Source of the DNA: Bacteroidales bacterium
GTDB taxonomy: Bacteria; Bacteroidota; Bacteroidia; Bacteroidales; UBA932
Assembly (NCBI GenBank): GCA_022648545.1
Contig: JALCMP010000003.1
Coordinates: forward strand, 124,001 to 188,000
DNA: 64,000 bases
Reading direction: 5' to 3'
Position numbers and translations under genes: made by a program. This document shows positions 43,038 to 51,857 of this stretch, piece by piece (position 1 is the first letter of the stretch; each line of letters begins with the position of its first letter). A model generated the notes under the pieces. It did no database searches and had not been told where the DNA came from. It saw only the letters and a list, made by a program, of their open reading frames with translations.

Positions 43038-43694
43038 ATGAAAGACGAACTTCATAACAGGGAATTTAAGCAAAACGACCCAGACAAGGCCCCCGAAGCC
43101 CCTCCCTCAGGAGAAAAAGTTCTTCTGCATACTTGCTGTGCGCCTTGTGCCTCTGCAATAACGGAATTTCTGCTTAAAAACGGATATCGTCCCGTTTTAT
43201 ATTATTCAAACCCAAATATCTATCCAGTTGAAGAATACGAAAAAAGAAAAGCCGAATGCATAAGATTCGCGGCCGCGATGGATATAGACTTTGCCGAAGA
43301 CAAATACGATCATGAAGAATGGCTCACATTCATAAAAGGTCTGGAGAAAGAGCCGGAGAGAGGGGCGCGATGTCTCAAATGTTTCACATTCAGGCTTATG
43401 CGCACAGCCAAATATGCGTCTGACAACGATATTTCATATTTCACAACCGCACTGGCTTCTTCCAGATGGAAAGATCTCGCGCAAACCGACGAGGCCGGCG
43501 CTATTGCGGAAAAAAGCCGTCGGGGTATAAAATACTGGAAACGCAACTGGCGCAAGGGTGGTCTGTCCGAAAGAAAAGCCGTATTGAACAAAGAGTTCGG
43601 CTTCTACAACCAGAAATATTGCGGATGCGAGTTCAGCCTGCAGAACAGGCGCGAATATGAAAAGCAACTAAAGAACGACAATCAGGAGAAATAA
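43038..43694 (+). CDS. queH: Epoxyqueuosine reductase QueH
   Basis: 218 residues. It carries out the last step of queuosine formation in tRNA, reducing epoxyqueuosine, and is the non-homologous alternative to QueG. Iron-sulfur and metal cysteines are present: HTCCAPC (C33, C34, C37), RCLKC (C112, C115) and YCGCEFS (C195, C197). YYSNPNIYPVEEYEKRK and TTALASSRWKD are further family blocks. It has a 25-residue charged N-terminal extension. It is paired with smpB; another tRNA-modification gene (miaA) lies just beyond. Confidence 0.93.
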   Translation: MKDELHNREFKQNDPDKAPEAPPSGEKVLLHTCCAPCASAITEFLLKNGYRPVLYYSNPNIYPVEEYEKRKAECIRFAAAMDIDFAEDKYDHEEWLTFIKGLEKEPERGARCLKCFTFRLMRTAKYASDNDISYFTTALASSRWKDLAQTDEAGAIAEKSRRGIKYWKRNWRKGGLSERKAVLNKEFGFYNQKYCGCEFSLQNRREYEKQLKNDNQEK

Positions 43695-43712
43695 ACCCTA
43701 TCTCCTTTTCTT
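43684..43712. terminator. Shared hairpin between convergent queH and lgt
   Basis: AGGAGA (43684-43689) pairs with TCTCCT (43701-43706). The 11-base loop holds the stop codons of both genes. A pyrimidine run (TTTCTTTCTG) follows on the plus strand. Confidence 0.4.
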
Positions 43713-44630
43713 TCTGTTGTTTTTGTCTGTTCCGTTGTTTTTATCCTTCTTCTCCTTCCTGTTTTCCGGAGCATTCGGATCAAAAGCCCCCGGTTCCTGA
43801 TTTATACATACCGGGCTTTTCACATAGAAACTACGTACGAGGATAATTATTCCGGCTATTATGAACGGAATACTAAGAAGCTGCCCCATATTAAGCACCA
43901 TATTGTTTTCGAAGATCTCCTGCGGTTGTTTTACGAATTCTATCAAAAAACGCGCTCCGAACAACCATATCAAAAAGAATCCGAAAATAAATCCTCTGTT
44001 GAACTTCTTCCACTTATATTTATATATGAATATAAGGATCAACCCCAAAATCAGATAGGAAAGAGCTTCATATATTTGCGTAGGATGTTTCGGAAGCACC
44101 TCGCCGTTGCGCAGGAAGATGAATCCCCACGGCAAATCGGTTACGTGCCCGTATATCTCGGAATTCATAAGATTGCCAAGTCTTATAAACATGCCTGCGA
44201 AAGCAATGGGGATAACGGTATGATCCAGAATCCACATAGAATCGAACTTATATTTCCTGCCATAGTGCCTTGCATACCAAATCAGCCCCAGAAGAACACC
44301 TATGGCCCCACCGTGACTGGCCAGCCCTCCGTGCCATGTCTTAAGTATTTCCAGAGGATGTGCCAGATAAAAATCAGGTTCGTAAAAAAGACAGTGGCCC
44401 AGTCGCGCCCCCACTATAGTACAGCCCAAAAGCACATACAAAAGAGGTTCGAGCAATTTAAGAGGCAGCTTTTCCCTTTTATAGAACCATATGAAAATAT
44501 AATAACCCAGTATGAACCCTGCAATAAACAGCAGGGAATAATATCTTATTTCCCTCGAACCTATGGAAAAAATAACCGGATTAACATTCCACCTTATAAA
44601 AAGCATTGAAAACCCCGACAGAAAATTCAT
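43698..44630 (-). CDS. lgt: Prolipoprotein diacylglyceryl transferase
   Basis: 310 residues, a polytopic inner-membrane enzyme that attaches diacylglycerol to the lipobox cysteine of prolipoproteins such as the SusD and SusE proteins here. Family motifs are WHGGLASHGGAIGVLLG with the essential His, RLGNLMNSEIYG near residue 157, HPTQIYEALSYL and FLIEFVKQPQE. The C-terminal 40 residues are a charged, low-complexity tail (NRKEKKDKNN...KKRR) beyond the normal end. It follows the methyltransferase gene by 33 bases in one operon. Confidence 0.95.
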   Translation of the reverse strand: MNFLSGFSMLFIRWNVNPVIFSIGSREIRYYSLLFIAGFILGYYIFIWFYKREKLPLKLLEPLLYVLLGCTIVGARLGHCLFYEPDFYLAHPLEILKTWHGGLASHGGAIGVLLGLIWYARHYGRKYKFDSMWILDHTVIPIAFAGMFIRLGNLMNSEIYGHVTDLPWGFIFLRNGEVLPKHPTQIYEALSYLILGLILIFIYKYKWKKFNRGFIFGFFLIWLFGARFLIEFVKQPQEIFENNMVLNMGQLLSIPFIIAGIIILVRSFYVKSPVCINQEPGAFDPNAPENRKEKKDKNNGTDKNNRKKRR

Positions 44631-44663
44631 AAAGCCATTAGTATTAGTATTTTACGCTTAAAA

Positions 44664-45632
44664 TCATCTTATTACCCTCGAAAAAACGCTCAGCGGCAGC
44701 GCTTTCCCGAAGCCGTCCTTCAAAACAAGCTCCCCGCAGGAAAAATCCGCACCTTCCTTCCCGCCGCCACAATCCATTGCAGCCTTAACGGCGGTATCGG
44801 CAAGGAGGGCCGAATAACCGTTGGAATACAAATTAAGAACCATAAACGAATTGCTCGGAGCCAAAAGACGTGCACAACCGCACAATAAATCAAAAAGCAA
44901 CTCGTCGAGTTTCCACCTTTCACCTCCGGGACCATGTCCGTATGCCGGAGGATCAAGTATTATACCATCATATATATTTCCTCTCCGGACTTCTCTTTTC
45001 ACAAATTTGGAAGCGTCCTCAACAACCCATCTTATATTATCCAAACCGCTCAGCTGCATATTTTCCTTAGCCCAGGATACAACCTGACGGACGGAATCCA
45101 AATGGACGACATCGGCTCCGGCAGCCTTTGCAGCAAGCGATGCGGCTCCGGTATAGGCAAACAGATTAAGGATTCTCGGAACTTTCTTACCGCTTTTACG
45201 ATCTTCGCAGGAGCCTCCGGATTCATTGAGTATACGGCCTGTCTGTTTATAAATAAAGTCCCAGTTAGGAGCCTGCTCGGGAAAAACCCCTACATGCTTG
45301 AACGACGTAAGGCCGAGACGCAATTTAAAATTCGGGAAATCCGGATCTTTTCCCCGTGAAAAAGAAGGATATCCTATCTGCCACTGCTCCGGCATCTTCC
45401 TTATCATTTTCCATGTTCCGCTGTCTTCCTTCCCTGCACGCGCAAATCCTGCCCCGGGAACAAATTCGGTATTAACCATACTCTCCCACTTTTCATCGGA
45501 CAACGATTTTCGCCATAATGCCTTAGGCTCCGGACGCACCAAAACATAAGAGCCAAAACGTTCGAGCTTCTCAAAACCGCCGGAATCTATAAGTTCATAA
45601 TCCGGCCATTCACCGGGGCTTTCTATAATCAT
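44664..45632 (-). CDS. Class I SAM-dependent rRNA methyltransferase (RlmI/RlmK-like)
   Basis: 322 residues. SAM-binding motif I is NLFAYTGAASLAAKAAGADVVHLDS, and the catalytic or target motif is DGIILDPPAYGHGPGGERW. It is similar to 23S rRNA cytosine-C5 and guanine-N2 methyltransferases of the RlmI/RlmK group, but it lacks an N-terminal PUA domain, having instead a short 130-residue N-part (SFKHVGVFPEQAPNWDFI). The exact target base cannot be told from the sequence. It heads an operon with lgt. Confidence 0.82.
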   Translation of the reverse strand: MIIESPGEWPDYELIDSGGFEKLERFGSYVLVRPEPKALWRKSLSDEKWESMVNTEFVPGAGFARAGKEDSGTWKMIRKMPEQWQIGYPSFSRGKDPDFPNFKLRLGLTSFKHVGVFPEQAPNWDFIYKQTGRILNESGGSCEDRKSGKKVPRILNLFAYTGAASLAAKAAGADVVHLDSVRQVVSWAKENMQLSGLDNIRWVVEDASKFVKREVRRGNIYDGIILDPPAYGHGPGGERWKLDELLFDLLCGCARLLAPSNSFMVLNLYSNGYSALLADTAVKAAMDCGGGKEGADFSCGELVLKDGFGKALPLSVFSRVIR

Positions 45633-45658
45633 TTCAAAGCTATATTTTATGTAAATTT

Positions 45659-45666
45659 CAAAGATA
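45659..45666 (-). promoter_or_regulatory. -7 promoter element for the methyltransferase-lgt operon
   Basis: Reads TATCTTTG on the minus strand, 26 bases before the start codon. A second match, TAGCTTTG, lies at 45635-45642, too close to the ATG to give a leader. Confidence 0.5.
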
Positions 45667-45727
45667 AGGAGAAAATTATTACTTTTACATGGTTTTTAAT
45701 GATTTAAAATAACTTAAAGCTATTTTT

Positions 45728-46981
45728 ATGCAGCAACATATTGACAAATACGACTTTAAAGGCAAAAAAGCCATTGTTAGAGTTGATTTCAACGTCCCTT
45801 TGGACGTTAATTCGAAAATTACCGACGATTCAAGAATAAGAGCAGCCATACCAACATTAAAGAAAGTTTTAAACGGAGGAGGATCGCTTATACTCATGTC
45901 GCATCTGGGACGTCCTAAATGCGTTACCGAGGTTTTTTCTCTCAAACACGTCATATACAGACTGGAAGAACTCCTCGGCACAAAAGTTCAGTTCGCTCCG
46001 GATTGCCAGAAAGCAGGTGTGCAGGCAGCCGAACTAAAACCGGGAGAAGTGCTTCTTCTGGAAAACCTGAGATTTTACGAAGAAGAACAGTGCAAGCCCT
46101 ACAACCTTCCGAAAGATGCACCGGCCGAAGAAAAAAAAGCAGCTAAGGCAGCAATAAAGGAAAGGCAAAAAGATTTCGTAAAAACACTGGCCTCATATGC
46201 CGACTGCTACATCAACGATGCCTTTGGGACAGCCCACAGGGCGCATGCTTCCACCGCCCTTATAGCCAAATATTTCCCCAACGATAAAATGTTCGGCTAT
46301 ATAATGGAAAAAGAGATAGCCGCAATAGACAAGGTAATGAAATACGCCGAACATCCTGTTACGGCAATAATCGGCGGAGCTAAAATATCCACGAAAATAG
46401 GAGTCATAAAAAATCTTTTCGACATAGTGGACAACATGATAGTAGGCGGAGGAATGGCCTACACTTTCATAAAAGCTCTCGGCGGAAAAATAGGAGATTC
46501 GCTATGCGAAGACGACCAGCTCGATCTTGCAAAGGATATCCTTCAACAGGCGAAAGCCAAAAACGTAAAATTCTATCTTACGAAAGAAGCCGTCATAGCA
46601 AATGCATACAGCAACGAAGCAGAAGCCAGAGTATGCAAAAGCGACGACATCCCCGACGGCTGGCAGAGCATGGACGTAGCCCCTTCGTCTCTGGACGAAT
46701 GGGAAAAAGTAATACTATCCTCACAAACCATATTATGGAATGGCCCGGTAGGTGTTTTCGAAATGCCCAACTTTGCCAAAGGCACCACAAGAATAGCGGA
46801 AATTCTTGCCAGAGCAACACAAAACGGTGCATATTCTCTTGTAGGAGGTGGAGATTCCGTAGCTGCAATCACCAATCTTGGCTTTGCGGATAAAGTAAGT
46901 TATTTATCAACCGGAGGCGGGTCGATGCTCGAATACCTCGAAGGTTTCGACTTACCCGCAATTAAAGCAATCAGAGAATAA
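45728..46981 (+). CDS. pgk: Phosphoglycerate kinase
   Basis: 417 residues, normal length. It makes ATP from 1,3-bisphosphoglycerate in glycolysis. Signature blocks are [59 protein letters not shown]-type binding ([12 protein letters not shown]), and the C-terminal GGGDSVAAI and [14 protein letters not shown] weak promoter-like TACTTTTA occurs at 45680-45687, one base off the consensus. The next gene starts on the base after its stop. Confidence 0.97.
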   Translation: MQQHIDKYDFKGKKAIVRVDFNVPLDVNSKITDDSRIRAAIPTLKKVLNGGGSLILMSHLGRPKCVTEVFSLKHVIYRLEELLGTKVQFAPDCQKAGVQAAELKPGEVLLLENLRFYEEEQCKPYNLPKDAPAEEKKAAKAAIKERQKDFVKTLASYADCYINDAFGTAHRAHASTALIAKYFPNDKMFGYIMEKEIAAIDKVMKYAEHPVTAIIGGAKISTKIGVIKNLFDIVDNMIVGGGMAYTFIKALGGKIGDSLCEDDQLDLAKDILQQAKAKNVKFYLTKEAVIANAYSNEAEARVCKSDDIPDGWQSMDVAPSSLDEWEKVILSSQTILWNGPVGVFEMPNFAKGTTRIAEILARATQNGAYSLVGGGDSVAAITNLGFADKVSYLSTGGGSMLEYLEGFDLPAIKAIRE

Positions 46982-47842
46982 ATGGAAAAAAATTTAAAAA
47001 AACTTATCTGGATATTGGGGGCCCTTTCCCTAGTGCTTATAGGCATATTGATTTACGTGCTTATAGACCGAAACGGCATGATAAGGGATCTCAATATTGA
47101 CAAAACCAACCTTACACTGCAAACCGAACAGCTACAACTGCAATATGATTCCCTGTCCACAACCAACGATACGATAAATTCACAGCTTGCGCTGGAGAAG
47201 GAGAAAGTAGCCCAGCTCGTAGAAAACATAGAAAAGACAAAAGCAAGCAACAGGGCGCGACTGAGAAGATACGAGAGGGAACTGGGAACACTCAGGTCCA
47301 TAATGAAGGGATACATAAGGCAAATAGATTCCCTGAACACTCTTAACATACACCTTAGGAAAGAAACGGCCTTAGCCAGAAAACAGGCCAAGGAAAGCGA
47401 TGCAAAGTACAAAGGTCTTAAATCCACGACCGAAGAACTTGGCAAAAAAGTCGAACTCGGCGCCATGATAAAAGGCAGAGGCCTCAACATGACCGGAATA
47501 ACTTCCAGAAGCCGCGAAACCGACAGGAGCAGCCGCGTAAAGAAAATAAAGACATGCCTTAGCCTTGTTGAAAACAGCATAGCCCAAAGAGGTCCGATAA
47601 ATGTTTATATAAGGATAAAGGGCCCCGACAGCATCCTTATGACCTCGGGAGACCAGAAAATCTTCACATCGGGAAACGAACAATTATTATATTCGGCATC
47701 CAGGGAAGTAGATTACGAAGGCAGCGAAGTGGAAATTTGCATATTTTTCGAACCCGGAGCTAAACTAAATAAAGGGGTCTATAAGGTGGAGGCCTATACA
47801 AAAGACGGCGAAATAGCTTCCGGCGATATGCTGCTGAAATAA
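46982..47842 (+). CDS. Membrane-anchored coiled-coil protein of unknown function
   Basis: 286 residues. One N-terminal membrane helix (about 7-28) is followed by a long coiled coil (about 35-155, rich in Leu, Gln, Glu and Lys). A C-terminal globular domain (about 160-286) has beta-rich stretches such as NVYIRIKGPDSILMTSGDQKIF and YKVEAYTKDGEIASGDMLLK. I do not recognise a named family. The start codon abuts the pgk stop and hemW follows 3 bases later, so it is translated from the same transcript. Confidence 0.8.
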   Translation: MEKNLKKLIWILGALSLVLIGILIYVLIDRNGMIRDLNIDKTNLTLQTEQLQLQYDSLSTTNDTINSQLALEKEKVAQLVENIEKTKASNRARLRRYERELGTLRSIMKGYIRQIDSLNTLNIHLRKETALARKQAKESDAKYKGLKSTTEELGKKVELGAMIKGRGLNMTGITSRSRETDRSSRVKKIKTCLSLVENSIAQRGPINVYIRIKGPDSILMTSGDQKIFTSGNEQLLYSASREVDYEGSEVEICIFFEPGAKLNKGVYKVEAYTKDGEIASGDMLLK

Positions 47843-47845
47843 GAA

Positions 47846-48982
47846 GTGCCGGGAATTTACATCCATATTCCTTTCTGCACGCAATTTTGCGTCTACTGCA
47901 GTTTTTATTCGGTAACCGAACTGCACATGAGAAATAATTTCGTTTCGGCATTAAAGGCCGAAATGAAAGAAAGAAAGGACTATTTTAAAGATATTGATAC
48001 AGGGAGTTCCCCCGCAACGATTTATATCGGCGGAGGAACTCCTTCCGTTTTAACGGAACGGCAGCTGGCCGAAATCATAGAAACGGCATATTCAGAATTC
48101 GGACTGTCTGACGTATCTGAATTTACGATGGAAGTCAACCCCGACGATATTACCGTAGAATATGGTAAATTCCTGAGATCCCTGGGGATTAACAGGATAA
48201 GCATGGGAGAACAGTCCTTTATGGATTCACATCTGAAAATGATGAACAGAAGACACTCCGCCTCCGAAGGGATCGAAGCTTTCACGGCCCTGAGGAAAGC
48301 AGGATTCGACAATATAAGTCTGGACCTGATCTTCGGATTCTCGGGACTGGGCAAAGAAGAGTGGATATACAACCTGAACAAGGCTGCGGAACTTTCTCCG
48401 GAACATATTTCCGCATACCAGATGAGCATCGAACCGGGCAGCATCCTTTATGATCTTGCAGGAAAAGGTAATTATTCCAGACCGGAAGAAGAGACCTGTG
48501 CTGAAGAATATGAAATATTGCAGAATATAATGCAAGAAAAAGGATATACACAATACGAAGTTTCCAATTTCGCAAGGCCCGGATTCGAATCCCAGCACAA
48601 CAGTTCATACTGGAATTTCATCCCTTATATAGGACTGGGGCCTTCTGCACATTCATATAAAAGAACATGCAGCATTTCGGAAAGGAGATGGAACCTGCCG
48701 TCGCTTTCCAAATATTGCAGTTATTATCTCCATAAGCACAAAGGATCGGAAAAAATATCATCGGGGGAAATCCTTACGGCGCATGACGAAGAAAATGAGA
48801 AGTTCATGCTGGGGTTAAGACAGATCAAAGGTCTGCCTATTTCAGAAATAAAGGGATATCCTGCTGAAGAGATCGAAGAAGAAAAAAGATCGGGGAACCT
48901 TATTGAACAAAACGGATATCTGAAGATCCCTTCAGAAAAGATGTTCATATCTGACAATATAATACGAAACCTGTTCAAATAA
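47846..48982 (+). CDS. hemW: HemW-like radical SAM protein
   Basis: 378 residues from a GTG start 3 bases after the preceding stop. The iron-sulfur motif CxxxCxxC is C11, C15, C18 in IPFCTQFCVYCSFY; the HemW form carries this exact motif. SAM-binding IYIGGGTPSVL and the EVNPDD, INRISMGEQSF and DLIFGFSG blocks are intact, and a HemN C-domain is present. HemW proteins bind heme and act as heme chaperones, unlike true HemN oxidases, which carry an additional Cys. Part of the pgk to mscS gene string. Confidence 0.92.
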   Translation: MPGIYIHIPFCTQFCVYCSFYSVTELHMRNNFVSALKAEMKERKDYFKDIDTGSSPATIYIGGGTPSVLTERQLAEIIETAYSEFGLSDVSEFTMEVNPDDITVEYGKFLRSLGINRISMGEQSFMDSHLKMMNRRHSASEGIEAFTALRKAGFDNISLDLIFGFSGLGKEEWIYNLNKAAELSPEHISAYQMSIEPGSILYDLAGKGNYSRPEEETCAEEYEILQNIMQEKGYTQYEVSNFARPGFESQHNSSYWNFIPYIGLGPSAHSYKRTCSISERRWNLPSLSKYCSYYLHKHKGSEKISSGEILTAHDEENEKFMLGLRQIKGLPISEIKGYPAEEIEEEKRSGNLIEQNGYLKIPSEKMFISDNIIRNLFK

Positions 48983-48988
48983 ATTCAT

Positions 48989-50326
48989 ATGGCAATTACT
49001 GATTCTTTACTTGTAACACATCCCGGAAAAGAAGCGATAGATACCGGAATAACAATTATGGCAAAAGTTTCGGACGCCCTGGTCGCAATGGGGATGAGCA
49101 GATCATGGGCTGACAGGACGGACAATATCATTGTTCTGGCTATAATAATCCTGCTTGCGCTGGCATGCAACTACATATTCAGAAAAGTCATTCTAAAACC
49201 GGCATCATCTCTAATAAAGAAGACAAAGGCCCGGTGGGATGATATCATTTTAAACAACAGGGTAATGTCGGCATTAAGCCACATGGTGGCCCCTATTCTA
49301 ATATACGCAATGCTGCCTGCAGCTTTCCCAGATCCCCAGGATATCGGTGTCTTCACATTCTTGCGCAAGATTGCTATGATTTTGATAATCATTGCAATAA
49401 TGAATTTTACGAATATATTCCTTACCTCCGTATTCGATGTCTTTAGCCAATTAAGGGTAAACAAGGGAAAGCCGCTGAAAGGGCTGCTTCAGGTTCTTCA
49501 CATTATAGTATACTTCATATGCACCATAATAATAATAAGCGTAATACTAAGCAGATCACCTATAGGCCTTCTCACCGGACTGGGAGCTTCCGCAGCAATT
49601 CTAATGCTTGTTTTCAAGGACAGCATACTCGGATTCGTATCCGGCATACAGTTATCTTATAATCATATGCTTAAGGTCGGCGACTGGATATCGGTCCCTC
49701 AGCACGGAGCAGACGGAAATGTAATAGAAGTTTCATTAAATACCGTAAAGGTCCGCAATTGGGACAATACCATAACGACCCTTCCTCCATATATGCTGGT
49801 AAGTGATTCCTTTACCAACTGGGAAGGCATGAGCAAATCGGGAGGGCGCCGCATAAGGAGATCCGTAAATATAGATATGACGAGCGTCTGTTTTTGCACA
49901 CCCGCAATGCTTGAAAACTTCAAGAGAATAGGTCTGGTAAACCACTATATAACCACACGCGAGAAAGAAATAGAAGAATACAATAAGAAAACAGGATTTG
50001 ATCCCGACATGCCCGTAAACGGAAGACATATGACGAATCTGGGAATTTTCCGTTCATACCTTACCAGCTATATAGCTCAGCTTCCCGCATTGAAGAAGGA
50101 CATGACCTTTATGGTAAGGCAGCTACAGCCCACAGAAAAAGGAATTCCTATTGAAATATATTTCTTTTCCTCGGTTACGGACTGGGTAGACTACGAAAAC
50201 ATCCAGTCGGATGTATTCGATCACATACTAGCCATCATTCCGCAATTCGAACTCCGGGTCTTTCAGAATCCTACAGGAAAAGACGTAGAGAAAATAGGAG
50301 CAATACGGACGGGAAACAATAATTAA
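48989..50326 (+). CDS. MscS-family mechanosensitive channel (YbdG-like)
   Basis: 445 residues with about five hydrophobic segments and the MscS pore and beta domain: LTGLGASAAILMLVFKDSILGFVSGIQL, then KVGDWISVPQHGADGNVIEVSLNTVKVRNWDNTITTLP. An inserted segment at about 290-375 and the overall length fit the YbdG/miniconductance group rather than the 286-residue MscS. It releases solutes at hypo-osmotic shock. Its stop shares a TTAA with the stop of convergent sdhC. Confidence 0.9.
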   Translation: MAITDSLLVTHPGKEAIDTGITIMAKVSDALVAMGMSRSWADRTDNIIVLAIIILLALACNYIFRKVILKPASSLIKKTKARWDDIILNNRVMSALSHMVAPILIYAMLPAAFPDPQDIGVFTFLRKIAMILIIIAIMNFTNIFLTSVFDVFSQLRVNKGKPLKGLLQVLHIIVYFICTIIIISVILSRSPIGLLTGLGASAAILMLVFKDSILGFVSGIQLSYNHMLKVGDWISVPQHGADGNVIEVSLNTVKVRNWDNTITTLPPYMLVSDSFTNWEGMSKSGGRRIRRSVNIDMTSVCFCTPAMLENFKRIGLVNHYITTREKEIEEYNKKTGFDPDMPVNGRHMTNLGIFRSYLTSYIAQLPALKKDMTFMVRQLQPTEKGIPIEIYFFSSVTDWVDYENIQSDVFDHILAIIPQFELRVFQNPTGKDVEKIGAIRTGNNN

Positions 50327-50991
50327 AATCCCAGATATCCGTTGGCTACAAGAAAGGCTTTTATTGCAACAGCCGCAAAAACGAGCACGAGAAGAGTTGC
50401 AACGATAAGACCTATAACTTTCCAGCGTTTTATCCAGATATCATTATTCAGCCCCATGGTTTGCAGTGCGCTCCAGAAACCATGTGAAAGATGAAACCAT
50501 ATGGCAGCGAACCAAATAAGATAAAGGACAAGCACCCACGCAGGTTTAAAGAAATAGTGAAGCAATTCCGGTCCGGAAGCTTCAGTTCCTCCCATAAATG
50601 TTTGCAATTGCATTCTGGCCCAGAACTGGGTAAGGTGGAAAGCAATAAAACCAAGAATGATTATTCCAAGAACGAACATGTTTTTCGCAGCCCAGTTATC
50701 GGTTTGTGCCTTATTGGCAACTTCGTATCTTATACTTCCGCGCGCCTTATAATTGCCGATGGTAAGAATACATGCATATATAATATGTATGATGAAACCG
50801 AAAGCAAGGATCGGAACGATAATAGTAACTATAGGCAGGGCCATGAAATCACACCCGGCCTGGAACGCTTCGTCGCTTATAAGCGATAATCCGTTAACAG
50901 TTGCATGAACAAAAAGAAACAGGACCAGAAACAGCCCCGAAACACTCATAATTAACTTTTTCCCAATGGAAGACTTAAATATGTTCGCCAT
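50323..50991 (-). CDS. sdhC: Succinate dehydrogenase/fumarate reductase cytochrome b subunit
   Basis: 222 residues with five membrane helices, the b558-type diheme subunit typical of this phylum. Candidate heme His ligands are in FLFVHATVNGL, FIIHIIYAC, FIAFHLTQFW and FHLSHGFWSALQ. It anchors the flavoprotein and iron-sulfur subunits and exchanges electrons with menaquinone. Remarkably no sdhA or sdhB follows: downstream on its strand is the convergent mscS. It has its own -7 promoter match, so it is expressed alone. Confidence 0.92.
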   Translation of the reverse strand: MANIFKSSIGKKLIMSVSGLFLVLFLFVHATVNGLSLISDEAFQAGCDFMALPIVTIIVPILAFGFIIHIIYACILTIGNYKARGSIRYEVANKAQTDNWAAKNMFVLGIIILGFIAFHLTQFWARMQLQTFMGGTEASGPELLHYFFKPAWVLVLYLIWFAAIWFHLSHGFWSALQTMGLNNDIWIKRWKVIGLIVATLLVLVFAAVAIKAFLVANGYLGF

Positions 50992-51027
50992 AAGAATGAA
51001 TTTATCAAATGATTTATTATATCCTCA

Positions 51028-51035
51028 CAAAGATA
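51028..51035 (-). promoter_or_regulatory. -7 promoter element for sdhC
   Basis: Reads TATCTTTG on the minus strand, 36 bases before the sdhC start. Confidence 0.5.
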
Positions 51036-51067
51036 TATTCTTAGTTGGAATTATCATAATATTTGGC

Positions 51068-51075
51068 TATTTTTG
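51068..51075 (+). promoter_or_regulatory. -7 promoter element for the pyrH operon
   Basis: TATTTTTG matches TAnnTTTG. It overlaps the TTG at 51073 that begins the longest open frame, which therefore cannot be the start codon. Confidence 0.5.
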
Positions 51076-51123
51076 TTTACTGTTATTATTGGGGAAATGC
51101 CTTACGATTTAAAGCCTAATACC

Positions 51124-51843
51124 ATGAAATACAAAAGGATCTTACTGAAATTGAGCGGAGAAAGTTTGGGGGGAAAATCAGGGAAAGGAATTGACCCCGC
51201 AGCTATTAAACAATATTCCGAAGACATAAAAAAAATAACCGACTCAGGCATACAGGTTGCAATAGTAGTCGGCGGAGGCAATATTTTCAGGGGAGTTACA
51301 GGACAGGATGAGGGGTTCGACCGCGTAAAGGGAGACCAGATGGGAATGCTCGCCACCGTAATAAACAGCATAGGTCTGAGCATGTTCCTTAAAGAAAAGG
51401 GCATCGCAAGCGAAGTTTTCACTTCCGTGCCAATGGAGCCGATAGCCAGATATTACGCCAGAGAAAAGGCGCTTTCACTTATGGAAAACGGAGGCATCGC
51501 CATAATAGCCGGAGGAACCGGAAATCCTTTCTTTACCACCGATTCCGCAGCAGCTTTAAGAGCGTGCGAAATAAATGCCGATGTCTTTCTTAAGGGGACC
51601 AGGGTAGACGGAGTATATGATTCAGACCCGGAAAAAAATCCTTCGGCAGTAAAATACACTTCGATAACCTTTTCGGAAGTTTTACATAAAAATCTGAGAA
51701 TTATGGATGCTACCGCCTTCGATATATGCAGGGAAAATAATATGCCGGTGATAGTCTTCGATATGAATAAAAAAGGCAATTTATACGAACTCCTTTGCAA
51801 AGGAAAGGATATAGGGACAACAGTAGGAAATAAACAAGAATAA
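51124..51843 (+). CDS. pyrH: UMP kinase
   Basis: 239 residues from the ATG at 51124, where MKYKRILLKLSGESLGG is the family N-terminus. An ATG at 51097 would add nine residues; the TTG at 51073 lies in the promoter. It phosphorylates UMP to UDP. Family blocks are VVGGGNIFRG, RVKGDQMGMLATVIN, RALSLMENGGIAIIAGGTGNPFFTTDS-type region (IIAGGTGNPFFTT) and GVYDSDPEKNP. It heads the pyrH-frr pair that is conserved in many bacteria. Confidence 0.96.
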   Translation: MKYKRILLKLSGESLGGKSGKGIDPAAIKQYSEDIKKITDSGIQVAIVVGGGNIFRGVTGQDEGFDRVKGDQMGMLATVINSIGLSMFLKEKGIASEVFTSVPMEPIARYYAREKALSLMENGGIAIIAGGTGNPFFTTDSAAALRACEINADVFLKGTRVDGVYDSDPEKNPSAVKYTSITFSEVLHKNLRIMDATAFDICRENNMPVIVFDMNKKGNLYELLCKGKDIGTTVGNKQE

Positions 51844-51857
51844 AAAAAGGACGAATC

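Noticed and set aside
43926-44609. 227-codon plus-strand frame opposite lgt
   Set aside because: Lies wholly antisense to lgt, whose motifs are intact; no start signal or family.
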